A model generated the notes under the pieces. That model saw nothing but the letters and a program-made list of their open reading frames with translations, had not been told where the DNA came from and did no database searches. DNA of 64,000 bases from Cellvibrionales bacterium (GTDB taxonomy: Bacteria > Pseudomonadota > Gammaproteobacteria > Pseudomonadales > GM7GCV1). The DNA lies in NCBI GenBank assembly GCA_014323765.1, contig JACONM010000017.1, forward strand, positions 5,949 through 69,948. Reading direction: 5' to 3'. Shown piece by piece: positions 55,869 to 63,788 of this stretch; the first letter of the stretch is position 1, and the number at the start of each line of letters is the position of its first letter. The position numbers and the translations under genes were made by a program.

Positions 55869-57680
55869 GTGTTCGCCCACCAACCCTTCCTAAAATCCCT
55901 AACCGACCGCCCCGGCATCTACCAGATGTACGACAGTGACCGGCAAATCCTCTACGTCGGCAAAGCCAAAAGCCTAAAAAAACGCATCGCCAGCTACTTC
56001 CGCGGCAAACCCGCCGGCAAAACCGCCGCCCTAGTCGCCCGCATCGCCAGCATCCAAGTCACCATCACCCGCACCGAATCCGAAGCCCTCATCCTCGAAC
56101 AAAACCTAATCAAACAACAACGCCCCGCCTACAACCTGCTACTGCGCGACGACAAATCCTACCCCTACATTTTCGCCTCCGACCACCCCTGGCCCCGCCT
56201 CGCCCTACACCGCGGCACCAAAAAACGCAAAGGCCACTACTTCGGCCCCTTCCCCAACGCCCAAGCCACCCGCGAAATGCTCCGCCTACTGCAAAAAGTC
56301 TTCCGCGTCCGCCAATGCGAAGACAGCTTCTTCCAAAACCGCTCCCGCCCTTGCCTGCAATACCAAATAAACCGCTGCACCGCCCCCTGCGTCGGCTTAG
56401 TAGACCAAAAAAGCTACGCCCAAGACCTGCAACACTCCATCGACCTCCTCGCCGGCCGCGACCAAAAACTCAGCCGCGACCTCGCCGCCGCGATGCACGC
56501 CGCCGCCGCCAACCTAGACTTTGAGACCGCCGCCCAACGTCGCGATCAACTGCAAATGCTGCGCACCGTCCAAGCCGACCAAAACATCGAAAAAGGCAGC
56601 GGCCACCTCGATGTAGTCGCCGCCGCCCTCGATGGCGACGAAGGCTGCGTCCACATGCTCTACATCCGCCACGGCCGCATCGTCGGCAGCCGCAGCTTCT
56701 TCCCCAAAGTACCCCTCCAAACCACCGCCGCCGCCCTCCTCGGCCCCTTCCTAGCCCAACACTACCTCACCGGCCCACCCGCCCGCGTCGCCCCACAAAT
56801 CCTAATCGGAACCCCATTCAGTGGCCGCGCCGCCCTCCAGCAAGCCCTGCAACACCACTGCGACCGCGCCATCACCATCCGCCAACCACAACGCGGTCGC
56901 GGCATCCAATGGCTGCAAACCGCAACGCAGGCCGCCGAACAAAACCTCATCGGTCGCCAAGCCAGCAAACAAAGCACCCGCCGCCGCCTGCACGACCTCA
57001 GCCACGCGCTCGACCTCGACACCGACCTAAAACGCCTAGAATGCTACGACATCAGCCACACCCAAGGCCAAGAGACCATCGGTGCCTGCGTGGTTTTCGA
57101 CCTCGACGGCCCGCGCAAAAAAGACTACCGCCGCTTCAATGTCGCCGGTATCACCGCCGGTGACGACTACGCCGCCCTAGAACAGGTCCTCCGCCGCCGC
57201 TTCACCCGCCTCCAAAAAGGCGCCGCCCCACTGCCCGACCTGCTCGTCATCGACGGCGGCAAAGGCCAACTGCGCCGCGCCCGCGAACTCCTCACCGAGC
57301 TCGCCGCCCCCCAAGTCCTCACCCTCGCCATCGCCAAAGGCCCCGCCCGCAAAGCCGGCCACGAACGCTTCTTCTTAGGCGACCGCCCCCGCGAGCTACG
57401 CCTCGACCCCACCCGCCCCGGCTTCCACCTGTTACAACACCTCCGCGACGAAGCCCACCGCTTCGCCATCACCGGCCACCGCGCCCGCCGCAGCAAACGC
57501 CTAGCCGATTCCCCCCTCCAAGCCATCCCCGGCATCGGCCCCCGCCGCCGCAAAAAACTAGTCGACCACTTCGGCGGCTACCGTGGCATAGAATCCGCCA
57601 GCCAAAACGACCTAGCCCGAGTAGAAGGCATCAGCAAACCCCTAGCCCAAACCATCTACAACCACCTCCACGCCCCCTAA
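55869..57680 (+). CDS. uvrC: Excinuclease ABC subunit C
   Basis: Makes both incisions in nucleotide excision repair. The 603 residues start with the GIY-YIG nuclease (RPGIYQMYDSD, ILYVGKAKSLKKRIASYF, with the catalytic Glu in SEALILEQNLIKQ). They continue with the cysteine-rich part, the UVR domain (LDFETAAQRRDQLQML), the RNase H-like endonuclease (LECYDISHTQG and VIDGGKGQL), and end with helix-hairpin-helix motifs (PGIGPRRRKKLVDHFGG). GTG start. Its usual neighbour pgsA lies 1.8 kb further on, behind a restriction-modification pair. Confidence 0.97.
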   Translation: MFAHQPFLKSLTDRPGIYQMYDSDRQILYVGKAKSLKKRIASYFRGKPAGKTAALVARIASIQVTITRTESEALILEQNLIKQQRPAYNLLLRDDKSYPYIFASDHPWPRLALHRGTKKRKGHYFGPFPNAQATREMLRLLQKVFRVRQCEDSFFQNRSRPCLQYQINRCTAPCVGLVDQKSYAQDLQHSIDLLAGRDQKLSRDLAAAMHAAAANLDFETAAQRRDQLQMLRTVQADQNIEKGSGHLDVVAAALDGDEGCVHMLYIRHGRIVGSRSFFPKVPLQTTAAALLGPFLAQHYLTGPPARVAPQILIGTPFSGRAALQQALQHHCDRAITIRQPQRGRGIQWLQTATQAAEQNLIGRQASKQSTRRRLHDLSHALDLDTDLKRLECYDISHTQGQETIGACVVFDLDGPRKKDYRRFNVAGITAGDDYAALEQVLRRRFTRLQKGAAPLPDLLVIDGGKGQLRRARELLTELAAPQVLTLAIAKGPARKAGHERFFLGDRPRELRLDPTRPGFHLLQHLRDEAHRFAITGHRARRSKRLADSPLQAIPGIGPRRRKKLVDHFGGYRGIESASQNDLARVEGISKPLAQTIYNHLHAP

Positions 57681-57758
57681 GCCCCCCACCAGCCCGCCAC
57701 CCAGCTAAAATACCCCCCCAAACCCGCCTAATCACCCTCTTTTCTACCCCCCCAAAAA

Positions 57759-58577
57759 ATGACCACAGACTCCAGCGCAGGCCCGGCAATGAAAACCAAC
57801 CCGCCGCCGAGCAAGAAAAAACAGCTTCTCGCCCGCCTCTACTCCGAATGCATCCGGCGGGGCAATTTGGAATTCGGCAGGGAAGAAGTCCGCGAAGCCG
57901 CTCGGGCAGTCGGGTTCACCAACCCCTTCGACGCCACCAAGATCGACCACTCCGACCTCCTGCCCGCCGAGCTACGGCAAGCCGATATCGCCCTCATTCG
58001 CCTCGGTCAAGGCAAGTTCACCTTCGTCAAAGGCATCGGTAGCGTCTACCACGCACTGGAACCAGTGCAACGCAACTTTGAAGAAGACTACAGGCCCAGC
58101 CTCCTAAACCACACCGACACCAGCGAAAGCAGCATCCTCTCGACGGCTTTTAACCAGCGCATTCTCCACAAGCTGCTCTACTACAACCGCTCCGAGGGCG
58201 CAAACCTCTACATGTCGCGCCGCACCAAGATGTCGCTGGTTTTCCGCCTCGGCGACCAAAATTTCGAGTCAGAGGTGATTCAAATGGAGATGGACATGGT
58301 GCTGGAGAACCGCGGCCGCGTGACCATTCTCGAGGGCAAAAACGGCTTTCGGAAAGACTTCAACATCTTTCAGTTGTACAATCCCTTCCGCTATTTCAGA
58401 ATGCTGAAAGAGCAAGGCATTGCCATAGACAGCATTGATTGCTGCTACGCCGCACGGATGAGGGGCAAGGGAGAACACCGGCTCCGCTTCCACCTCTACC
58501 GCTTCATGGACCCCCAGACCCCTACGTCCATCGAACTACTGGATTCCTGCGAGTACCGACTCATCATCAAGCAATGA
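57759..58577 (+). CDS. Putative type II restriction endonuclease, PD-(D/E)XK
   Basis: A 272-residue protein placed directly before a DNA methyltransferase gene and overlapping it by ATGA. A PD-(D/E)XK-like active site is visible: D179 in EMDMVLENRGR, then ILEGKNG with E192 and K194, followed by a helix (DFNIFQLYNPFRYF). The N-terminal 95 residues look like a small helical DNA-binding part (FGREEVREAARAVGFTNPFD). I do not recognise a named enzyme. Operon structure and the motif together make a restriction enzyme likely. An ATG at 57789 is an alternative start. Confidence 0.78.
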   Translation: MTTDSSAGPAMKTNPPPSKKKQLLARLYSECIRRGNLEFGREEVREAARAVGFTNPFDATKIDHSDLLPAELRQADIALIRLGQGKFTFVKGIGSVYHALEPVQRNFEEDYRPSLLNHTDTSESSILSTAFNQRILHKLLYYNRSEGANLYMSRRTKMSLVFRLGDQNFESEVIQMEMDMVLENRGRVTILEGKNGFRKDFNIFQLYNPFRYFRMLKEQGIAIDSIDCCYAARMRGKGEHRLRFHLYRFMDPQTPTSIELLDSCEYRLIIKQ

Positions 58578-59476
58578 CCAACCTCCCCCCAAAACACCAA
58601 AACCGCCTAATCCAAGGCGACGTAATGGACACCCTCCGCGCCCTGCCCGATGGGTGCGTCGACATGATTTTCGGCGACCCCGACTACGGAGTCGGCATCG
58701 ACTACGGCGGCCACACCTACCGCAAAGTCGACAAATGGCAGCAATACCTCGACTGGTACCGCGCCCTCACCACCGAATCCATGCGTGTACTCAGCGACCG
58801 CGGCAACCTCTTCATGCTCAACTACCCCCGCCAAAACGCCCACCTCTGGGCCACCTGCCTCGATACGCTCGCCCACGATGTCCAAGAATATGTCTGGGTC
58901 TACCCCACCAACGTCGGCCACTCCAAACGCCGCTTCACCACCGCCCACCGCTCGATCCTCCACGCCACCAAATCTCCCGACAACAAATTCTACAAAGACC
59001 AAGTCGCCCAACCCTACAAAAACCCAACCGACCCCCGCATCCGCCAGCGAATCCGCGCTGGCCACAAAGGCCGCATGCCCTACTCATGGTTCGAATTCAA
59101 CCTCGTCAAAAACGTCGCCCGCGACAAAACCGTCCACGCCTGCCAAATCCCCATCGCCCTTTTCGACCTACTAATGCAAGCCGCCACCCAGCCATCCGAC
59201 AGCATCTTCATCCTCTTCGGCGGCAGCGGCTCAGAAGTCATCCACGCCCGCAACCAAGGCCGCACCTTCCTATCCTGCGAAATGCATCAAGGCTACCACC
59301 AGATGATCGAAAAACGCCTCGCCCACGCCACCGGCGCAATCCCCCAAGGCTACCGCCTCCGCGACCTCATCGAAAACCACGCCCCAGAAGCCGTCCAAGA
59401 AGTCCGCACCCAAGTCCTAGCAGCAGGCCAAGCAAGTCCAGCAGGCTTAGCCACCGCCCCACAAAAACTACTCTGA
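58574..59476 (+). CDS. Type II DNA methyltransferase (beta class), R-M partner
   Basis: A 300-residue adenine- or cytosine-N4-specific methyltransferase. Motif IV is DPDY (residues 35-38) in CVDMIFGDPDYGVGIDYGG, preceded by NRLIQGDVMDTLRALPDG. The SAM-site equivalent comes late, as IFILFGGSGSEVI, after CQIPIALFDLLMQA. DPDY instead of DPPY is unusual but the rest is intact. Its ATG overlaps the stop of the putative endonuclease. The pair lies between uvrC and pgsA. Presumably it protects the host from the adjoining nuclease. Confidence 0.88.
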   Translation: MTNLPPKHQNRLIQGDVMDTLRALPDGCVDMIFGDPDYGVGIDYGGHTYRKVDKWQQYLDWYRALTTESMRVLSDRGNLFMLNYPRQNAHLWATCLDTLAHDVQEYVWVYPTNVGHSKRRFTTAHRSILHATKSPDNKFYKDQVAQPYKNPTDPRIRQRIRAGHKGRMPYSWFEFNLVKNVARDKTVHACQIPIALFDLLMQAATQPSDSIFILFGGSGSEVIHARNQGRTFLSCEMHQGYHQMIEKRLAHATGAIPQGYRLRDLIENHAPEAVQEVRTQVLAAGQASPAGLATAPQKLL

Positions 59477-59488
59477 AGCCCCCCAAAA

Positions 59489-60058
59489 ATGCCCCACCCC
59501 AACCACCTAACTCTAAGCCGCATCGCCGCCCTCCCCCCATTCGCCGTACTCCTCTACCTACCGCACGACTGGACCTACCCCGCCAGCGCCGCCCTCTTCG
59601 CCCTCGCCGCCGCCACCGACTGGCTAGACGGCCACCTCGCCCGCCGCCGCAACCAACAAACCCCCTTCGGCACTTTCCTCGACCCAGTCGCCGACAAATT
59701 ACTGGTCACCACCGCCCTAGTCCTGCTCATCGCCAAATACCCCAGCCCCGCCCTAACCCTAGCTGGCCTACTCATCATCGGCCGCGAGCTCACCGTCACC
59801 GCCCTGCGCGAATGGATGGCCCAACTAGGCCGCCACTCAACAGTCGCCGTCTCCCCCCTAGGCAAAGCCAAAACCGCCACCCAACTAATCGCCATCATCC
59901 TACTCTGCCTATGCCAACCCGGCACCAGCTGGGCCAGCCTCCCCCTAGGCACCTGGGGCTTCAACACCGGCCAAGCTTTACTCTACCTGGCCACCCTACT
60001 AAGCCTCCACTCCCTAGCCCAATACCTAAAAGCCGCCCTTAAATCAAAGCCCTCCTGA
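59489..60058 (+). CDS. pgsA: CDP-diacylglycerol--glycerol-3-phosphate 3-phosphatidyltransferase
   Basis: Makes phosphatidylglycerol phosphate in the inner membrane. The 189 residues contain the CDP-alcohol phosphotransferase motif D-x2-DG-x2-AR-x8-G-x3-D-x3-D (DWLDGHLARR then GTFLDPVADK), and several membrane helices. SPLGKAKTATQ is a conserved loop. Its last codons and TGA stop are formed by a copy of the GC-rich repeat, so the C-terminus may have been altered by it. Confidence 0.95.
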   Translation: MPHPNHLTLSRIAALPPFAVLLYLPHDWTYPASAALFALAAATDWLDGHLARRRNQQTPFGTFLDPVADKLLVTTALVLLIAKYPSPALTLAGLLIIGRELTVTALREWMAQLGRHSTVAVSPLGKAKTATQLIAIILLCLCQPGTSWASLPLGTWGFNTGQALLYLATLLSLHSLAQYLKAALKSKPS

Positions 60059-60082
60059 TAAGGGGGGAAAGGGGGGGGTTGG
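60047..60082 (+). repeat. GC-rich hairpin repeat, copy 3
   Basis: Degenerate copy (AAGCCCTCC, TGATAA, G6, AAA, G8, TTGG). Its TGA is the stop codon of pgsA. A fourth copy follows after five bases. Confidence 0.7.
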
Positions 60083-60087
60083 TCTTG

Positions 60088-60121
60088 AAGCCCCCCTGAC
60101 AAGGGGGGTTTGGGGGGTTGG
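60088..60121 (+). repeat. GC-rich hairpin repeat, copy 4
   Basis: AAG, C6, TGACAA, G6, TTT, G6, TTGG, nearly identical to copy 1. G-rich sequence including a run of ten G continues to about 60152. Copies 3 and 4 together make a strong candidate for quadruplex or hairpin structure between convergent genes. Confidence 0.8.
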
Positions 60122-60199
60122 TATGGAAGAGGGTTTGGGGGGGGGGTTGGTTTGGAAGGTTGAAAGAAATTTTCCAGATACCCCAACACCCACCCCCAA

Positions 60200-60643
60200 T
60201 CAGCCCGCAACCCCCGCCTCCCCCCGCCCAAGCCCCTCCAAACTAGCCCGCAACCCACTATAGTCATACCCCGCCCGCGCACAGATCGCCAAAATCTCAT
60301 CCACCGACCGCCGCGGCGCCTCCATCAACGCCCACATAGTCGAACAGCGCGTCCCCGACCGGCAATAAGCCAACACCGGCCCCGGTAACACCCCCAACAG
60401 CCGCGCAAATTCCGCCACATCCGCCGCCGTCACCGCCCCCGAAATCACCGGCTGATGCGCAAACTGCAACCCAGCCCGCGCCGCCGCCGCCGCCATCTCC
60501 GCCGCCCCCGGCTGCCCCGCCTCCTCCCCATCCGGCCGATTGCAAAGCAACCCCGCAAAGCCACACTCCGCCACCCGCGCCACCTCATCCAAACCAATCT
60601 GCGGCGCCACACTAAGCCCATCAGTCAAAGCACAAATATCCAT
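60200..60643 (-). CDS. TIGR01244/Blh-like phosphatase or sulfurtransferase
   Basis: A 147-residue protein of the DUF442/TIGR01244 family, a dual-specificity-phosphatase-like fold. It starts LTDGLSVAPQIGLDEVARVA and has NRPDGEEAGQP and QFAHQPVISGAVTAADV. The P-loop is AYCRSGTRCSTMWAL, with the C-x5-R catalytic pattern. Related domains are found alone or fused to sulfide-oxidation and beta-lactamase-like proteins. The ATG at 60643 fits the family start. Convergent with pgsA. Confidence 0.85.
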   Translation of the reverse strand: MDICALTDGLSVAPQIGLDEVARVAECGFAGLLCNRPDGEEAGQPGAAEMAAAAARAGLQFAHQPVISGAVTAADVAEFARLLGVLPGPVLAYCRSGTRCSTMWALMEAPRRSVDEILAICARAGYDYSGLRASLEGLGRGEAGVAG

Positions 60644-60825
60644 AACAACCCCAAAAAATCCACCAGCAAGCCCCGCATTATGCCGCAAAAGAGATCGAAC
60701 TCCCCTAGCAAGCACCGACCTTACCCTAGACGAAGACCGCATTATCACCTTAACCGACAACGACAGCTAAGCTGCCAAGTGCCAAGCCTGCCCAGAGGAG
60801 ACAGGCGCAGGCATCACGCTCCCCC

Positions 60826-60893
60826 TATATCCCGTCCTACTAAAACTGCTCTGCAATGAGCCGATCTATCTAATGGCTTGGTTTTTAAGACCC
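60826..60893 (+). mobile_element. IS1595-family right-end remnant
   Basis: This stretch matches the end of the relic at 2592-2655 base by base with few changes. It encodes LLKLLCNEPI versus LLKLLREEPI, then shares ATGGCTTGG and the terminal AAG(A/G)CCC. It ends four bases from the stop codon of the minus-strand TonB receptor. The remaining part of the 60644-60825 gap shows nothing I can assign. Confidence 0.7.
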
Positions 60894-60896
60894 ATC

Positions 60897-63737
60897 CTAA
60901 AAATCGTACTTCAGGTCCAAACTCAGCGACTGCCCGACCGTCTGCTCAAACACAGTCACCGCCCCTTGAGTGATGCGCCGATCCTCATCCAGCAAATTGC
61001 GCAGCTTCGCCTTGATCGTCAGGTTGTAATTCACAAAATAGGAATAGGCGAAATCCAGCGAATTAAACGGCTGTTCAAACGCATCCGGCTGCTCGCCAAC
61101 CCCCGCGGTGAACAGCCGCTCGCCGAACCGATTGTAGGCTAGGGTAGCGGCATGTTTGCCATCGCCCGAATCAAAACCCAGCTGCAAATTGACCACATAG
61201 TCGGACGCGCCGCGCAAGGGCCGCACTGAGTTAGTCGCCGGCACAAGCAGGTCTAGTTCGTCGCCGAGTTTGACCTCAGAATCGGCCAGCGTCAGGTTGC
61301 CAGAGAAGAAAAACAGCGCAGCGTTTTTCTCTAAAAAGCCCCATTTTTTGAGCTTCCACCCCGCCGATGTCATCGCCGGCACAAAGGCGGCATCGGCCAG
61401 AAAATCCAGACTTTTTAGCCACTCGACCTCCACCCCCAGCGACTCGCCAGTCGCGGCGTTTTCGATGCCGGCGGTGATGCTGTCCTCGGCACCTTCCCGC
61501 TGAAAGTACTCCAGCGGGTGGTCGATATCTTTGTAAAACGCCGACAAAGTCAGGTTATCGTCGTTGCCGAAAAACCATTCCAGCCGCAGATCATAATTCA
61601 GCAATTCTGCAGGAATCGCGGCGGGGTTGCCCTCGACAATAATGTCGGTGCGCGGGTCCAAATAACTGGCATCCGACACCTCACGCAGATCCGGGCGCAC
61701 CACAGTCTCCGCCACCGCCAGCCGCAAATTGAAATCCTGCGCCCCCATAAACCCGGGGCGACCGTAGGTAAAAGCCAGGGACGGATAGATCTTATCCTGA
61801 TAAAAGGTGCCCTCCGGAAAGCCGTTACCGCCGATCTTAGCCGGGTCCAGCCGCAGGGGACTGCGCCCCACCGCATAGGGCGACCATGGGCTGCTAAATT
61901 GCTTGTATTCCTCATAGCGGCCCCCAAGGGTGATGCGCCAGCGGTAATCCAGCAGCACATCGGCCTGCACAAAATAGGCTTCCGTTTGCTGCGCCGCCAA
62001 ATAGCTGCGCGACAGGCCATCCTGATAGGTCAGCGTGTAACCGAAATCCGGGTTAGTCAAATTGGCATCGGACAGCGCATTGGATATATCGCCCATGCCG
62101 CCGCGGAGCGTCTCATCCGCCGCCGCCGAAGTCGAGCCGATGGCAAAATCCAGCTGCTGATAGGTGCGCAGCTTGCGGTCAAACTTAGTCCCACCGAGCA
62201 GGGTCAGTTCGAAGCGATCAAAATACAGCGGCAACCGCGCCTGCCAGCCCGTGCTCTCCGCCTCATCCCGCAGATCGGTGTAGCGCACATCCAGCATGCG
62301 CAACCCTCGAGTCAGAGTTGAGGCGGTAATTTCATCGGTCGCAGTGTCGCGGGCGATGTTGGCTTGAAGGCTGGTCTCAGACGGAATCAGCGTGGTCGCC
62401 TCGGCATCGGAATAAAACCAAGTCAGCTCCAATTCCTCCATAAAACCGAGTCGCTCAGGGAAACCAATGCCTAACCATTCGCGAGTCCCGGGCCCCAGCC
62501 GGTGGCGGCCTTGCAGCTGGTGGATTTGCAGTTCGCGCTCCTCAAAGCGGTAATCGTAACGGCGCGACCCCTGGCCGCTGGAAAACGGCGAGGTGGTGTT
62601 GTAAATGTTGGCAACCGCGACCTCGTCATCGGTGTTCCGCAAAAATAGGTTGGTCGAATTGATCTCCTGCTCGGCCCCGTACCGCCAGCCGAAATTGGCG
62701 CTGCCGGTCAGGCTGACGTTTTCCGTGCTACGGGATTCTTCCCGAAATTCCTCGGTCGCTTCTCCAGGATTGGGATTGGTGCGCTGTATCCGCTCTACAG
62801 CGCGGGCACTGGTGTCGTAGTTCAGGCTGGCGAGAAAACCCAGTTCATGCGTACCGCCCAGCGCATACAAATTGCCCACCGCGGTCGACAGCCCCAGATC
62901 CCCCGGCAAACTGTTGGGCTTCTCGCGAATATCCAAATCACGGTTTATTTGCAGCGCCAACGCCCGGTTCGCCGCCTCCGCCGCGGTCAGACTCATCGCA
63001 TTGCCGGCGCGCGCGGCGGTGGCGTGAATGGCATCGGGCGACAGGCTGCCTTCAGTCTCATCCAGCGCGGTGCGATAGCGGCGCAACGCCTGATCAATAG
63101 CGGGGCTAAATGCCCGGTGGCCGTCATCGCTACCGAAGCGGTCATCGCCGCCGCCCGCGTAACTCAGCAGATCGCTGGAATCGCTGTCGTAACCAGTGCC
63201 CACCGCAAAAGAAAACAGCGGCTCATTGGGAATGCCCTTAGTGCGAATGTTGATATTGCCGCCGCCAAAAGTCGCCGGTTTATTGGCAGTAAAGCCCTTT
63301 TCCACCGCCACACTTTCCAAGATCGAAGCCGGAAAAATATCCAGCGGCAACACATTGCGGGTCAGGTCCGGCGAAGGCACCGACGCCCCATTCAGCAGCG
63401 AACTGGAATAACGCTCGCCCAAGCCCCGCACATAAATAAACTGCCCATCGACCAGCGTAACGCCCGGCGCCCGGGTAAGGGCCGCCGCCACCGTGGAATC
63501 GCCGATGCGCTCGATGGCCTCGGCCCCCAAAATATCCACCACACTCTCGGCCTCCATGCGCTCCAACATAATATCGCCGGCGGCGCTGAGCAGACGCCCC
63601 AGCACCACCGTCTCTTCAATCTGCGGCGGCGGCCCCAGCTGCGGAACAAAGTCCGGCGCACCCTGCGCTTGAATCGGTCCGGGGCCGGCGAAGAACACCG
63701 CCAGCAGGGCGGCGAGGGATTTTGCTGTAGCGTTCAT
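60897..63737 (-). CDS. TonB-dependent receptor
   Basis: A 946-residue outer-membrane receptor. A signal peptide (ending near IQAQG) precedes a TonB-box-like EETVVLG, then the plug domain: AEAIERIGDSTVAAALTRAP, FIYVRGLGERYSSSLLNGAS and GGGNINIRTKG. The barrel is complete and ends DLKYDF. RGLGERY-type plugs occur in large receptor subfamilies of marine and plant-associated proteobacteria; the ligand is unknown. The gene upstream on the same strand begins beyond the window and ends 51 bases away, so the two may be co-transcribed. Confidence 0.92.
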   Translation of the reverse strand: MNATAKSLAALLAVFFAGPGPIQAQGAPDFVPQLGPPPQIEETVVLGRLLSAAGDIMLERMEAESVVDILGAEAIERIGDSTVAAALTRAPGVTLVDGQFIYVRGLGERYSSSLLNGASVPSPDLTRNVLPLDIFPASILESVAVEKGFTANKPATFGGGNINIRTKGIPNEPLFSFAVGTGYDSDSSDLLSYAGGGDDRFGSDDGHRAFSPAIDQALRRYRTALDETEGSLSPDAIHATAARAGNAMSLTAAEAANRALALQINRDLDIREKPNSLPGDLGLSTAVGNLYALGGTHELGFLASLNYDTSARAVERIQRTNPNPGEATEEFREESRSTENVSLTGSANFGWRYGAEQEINSTNLFLRNTDDEVAVANIYNTTSPFSSGQGSRRYDYRFEERELQIHQLQGRHRLGPGTREWLGIGFPERLGFMEELELTWFYSDAEATTLIPSETSLQANIARDTATDEITASTLTRGLRMLDVRYTDLRDEAESTGWQARLPLYFDRFELTLLGGTKFDRKLRTYQQLDFAIGSTSAAADETLRGGMGDISNALSDANLTNPDFGYTLTYQDGLSRSYLAAQQTEAYFVQADVLLDYRWRITLGGRYEEYKQFSSPWSPYAVGRSPLRLDPAKIGGNGFPEGTFYQDKIYPSLAFTYGRPGFMGAQDFNLRLAVAETVVRPDLREVSDASYLDPRTDIIVEGNPAAIPAELLNYDLRLEWFFGNDDNLTLSAFYKDIDHPLEYFQREGAEDSITAGIENAATGESLGVEVEWLKSLDFLADAAFVPAMTSAGWKLKKWGFLEKNAALFFFSGNLTLADSEVKLGDELDLLVPATNSVRPLRGASDYVVNLQLGFDSGDGKHAATLAYNRFGERLFTAGVGEQPDAFEQPFNSLDFAYSYFVNYNLTIKAKLRNLLDEDRRITQGAVTVFEQTVGQSLSLDLKYDF

Positions 63738-63788
63738 AATGCTTGGGCTCTTAGGTTGGGCAGAACAAACCGGGCAACCGCCGCAGGC

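Noticed and set aside
58654-60042. 462-codon Arg/Pro-rich open frame across the methyltransferase and pgsA genes
   Set aside because: Shadow of two well-supported genes in another frame; composition is an artefact of C-rich DNA.
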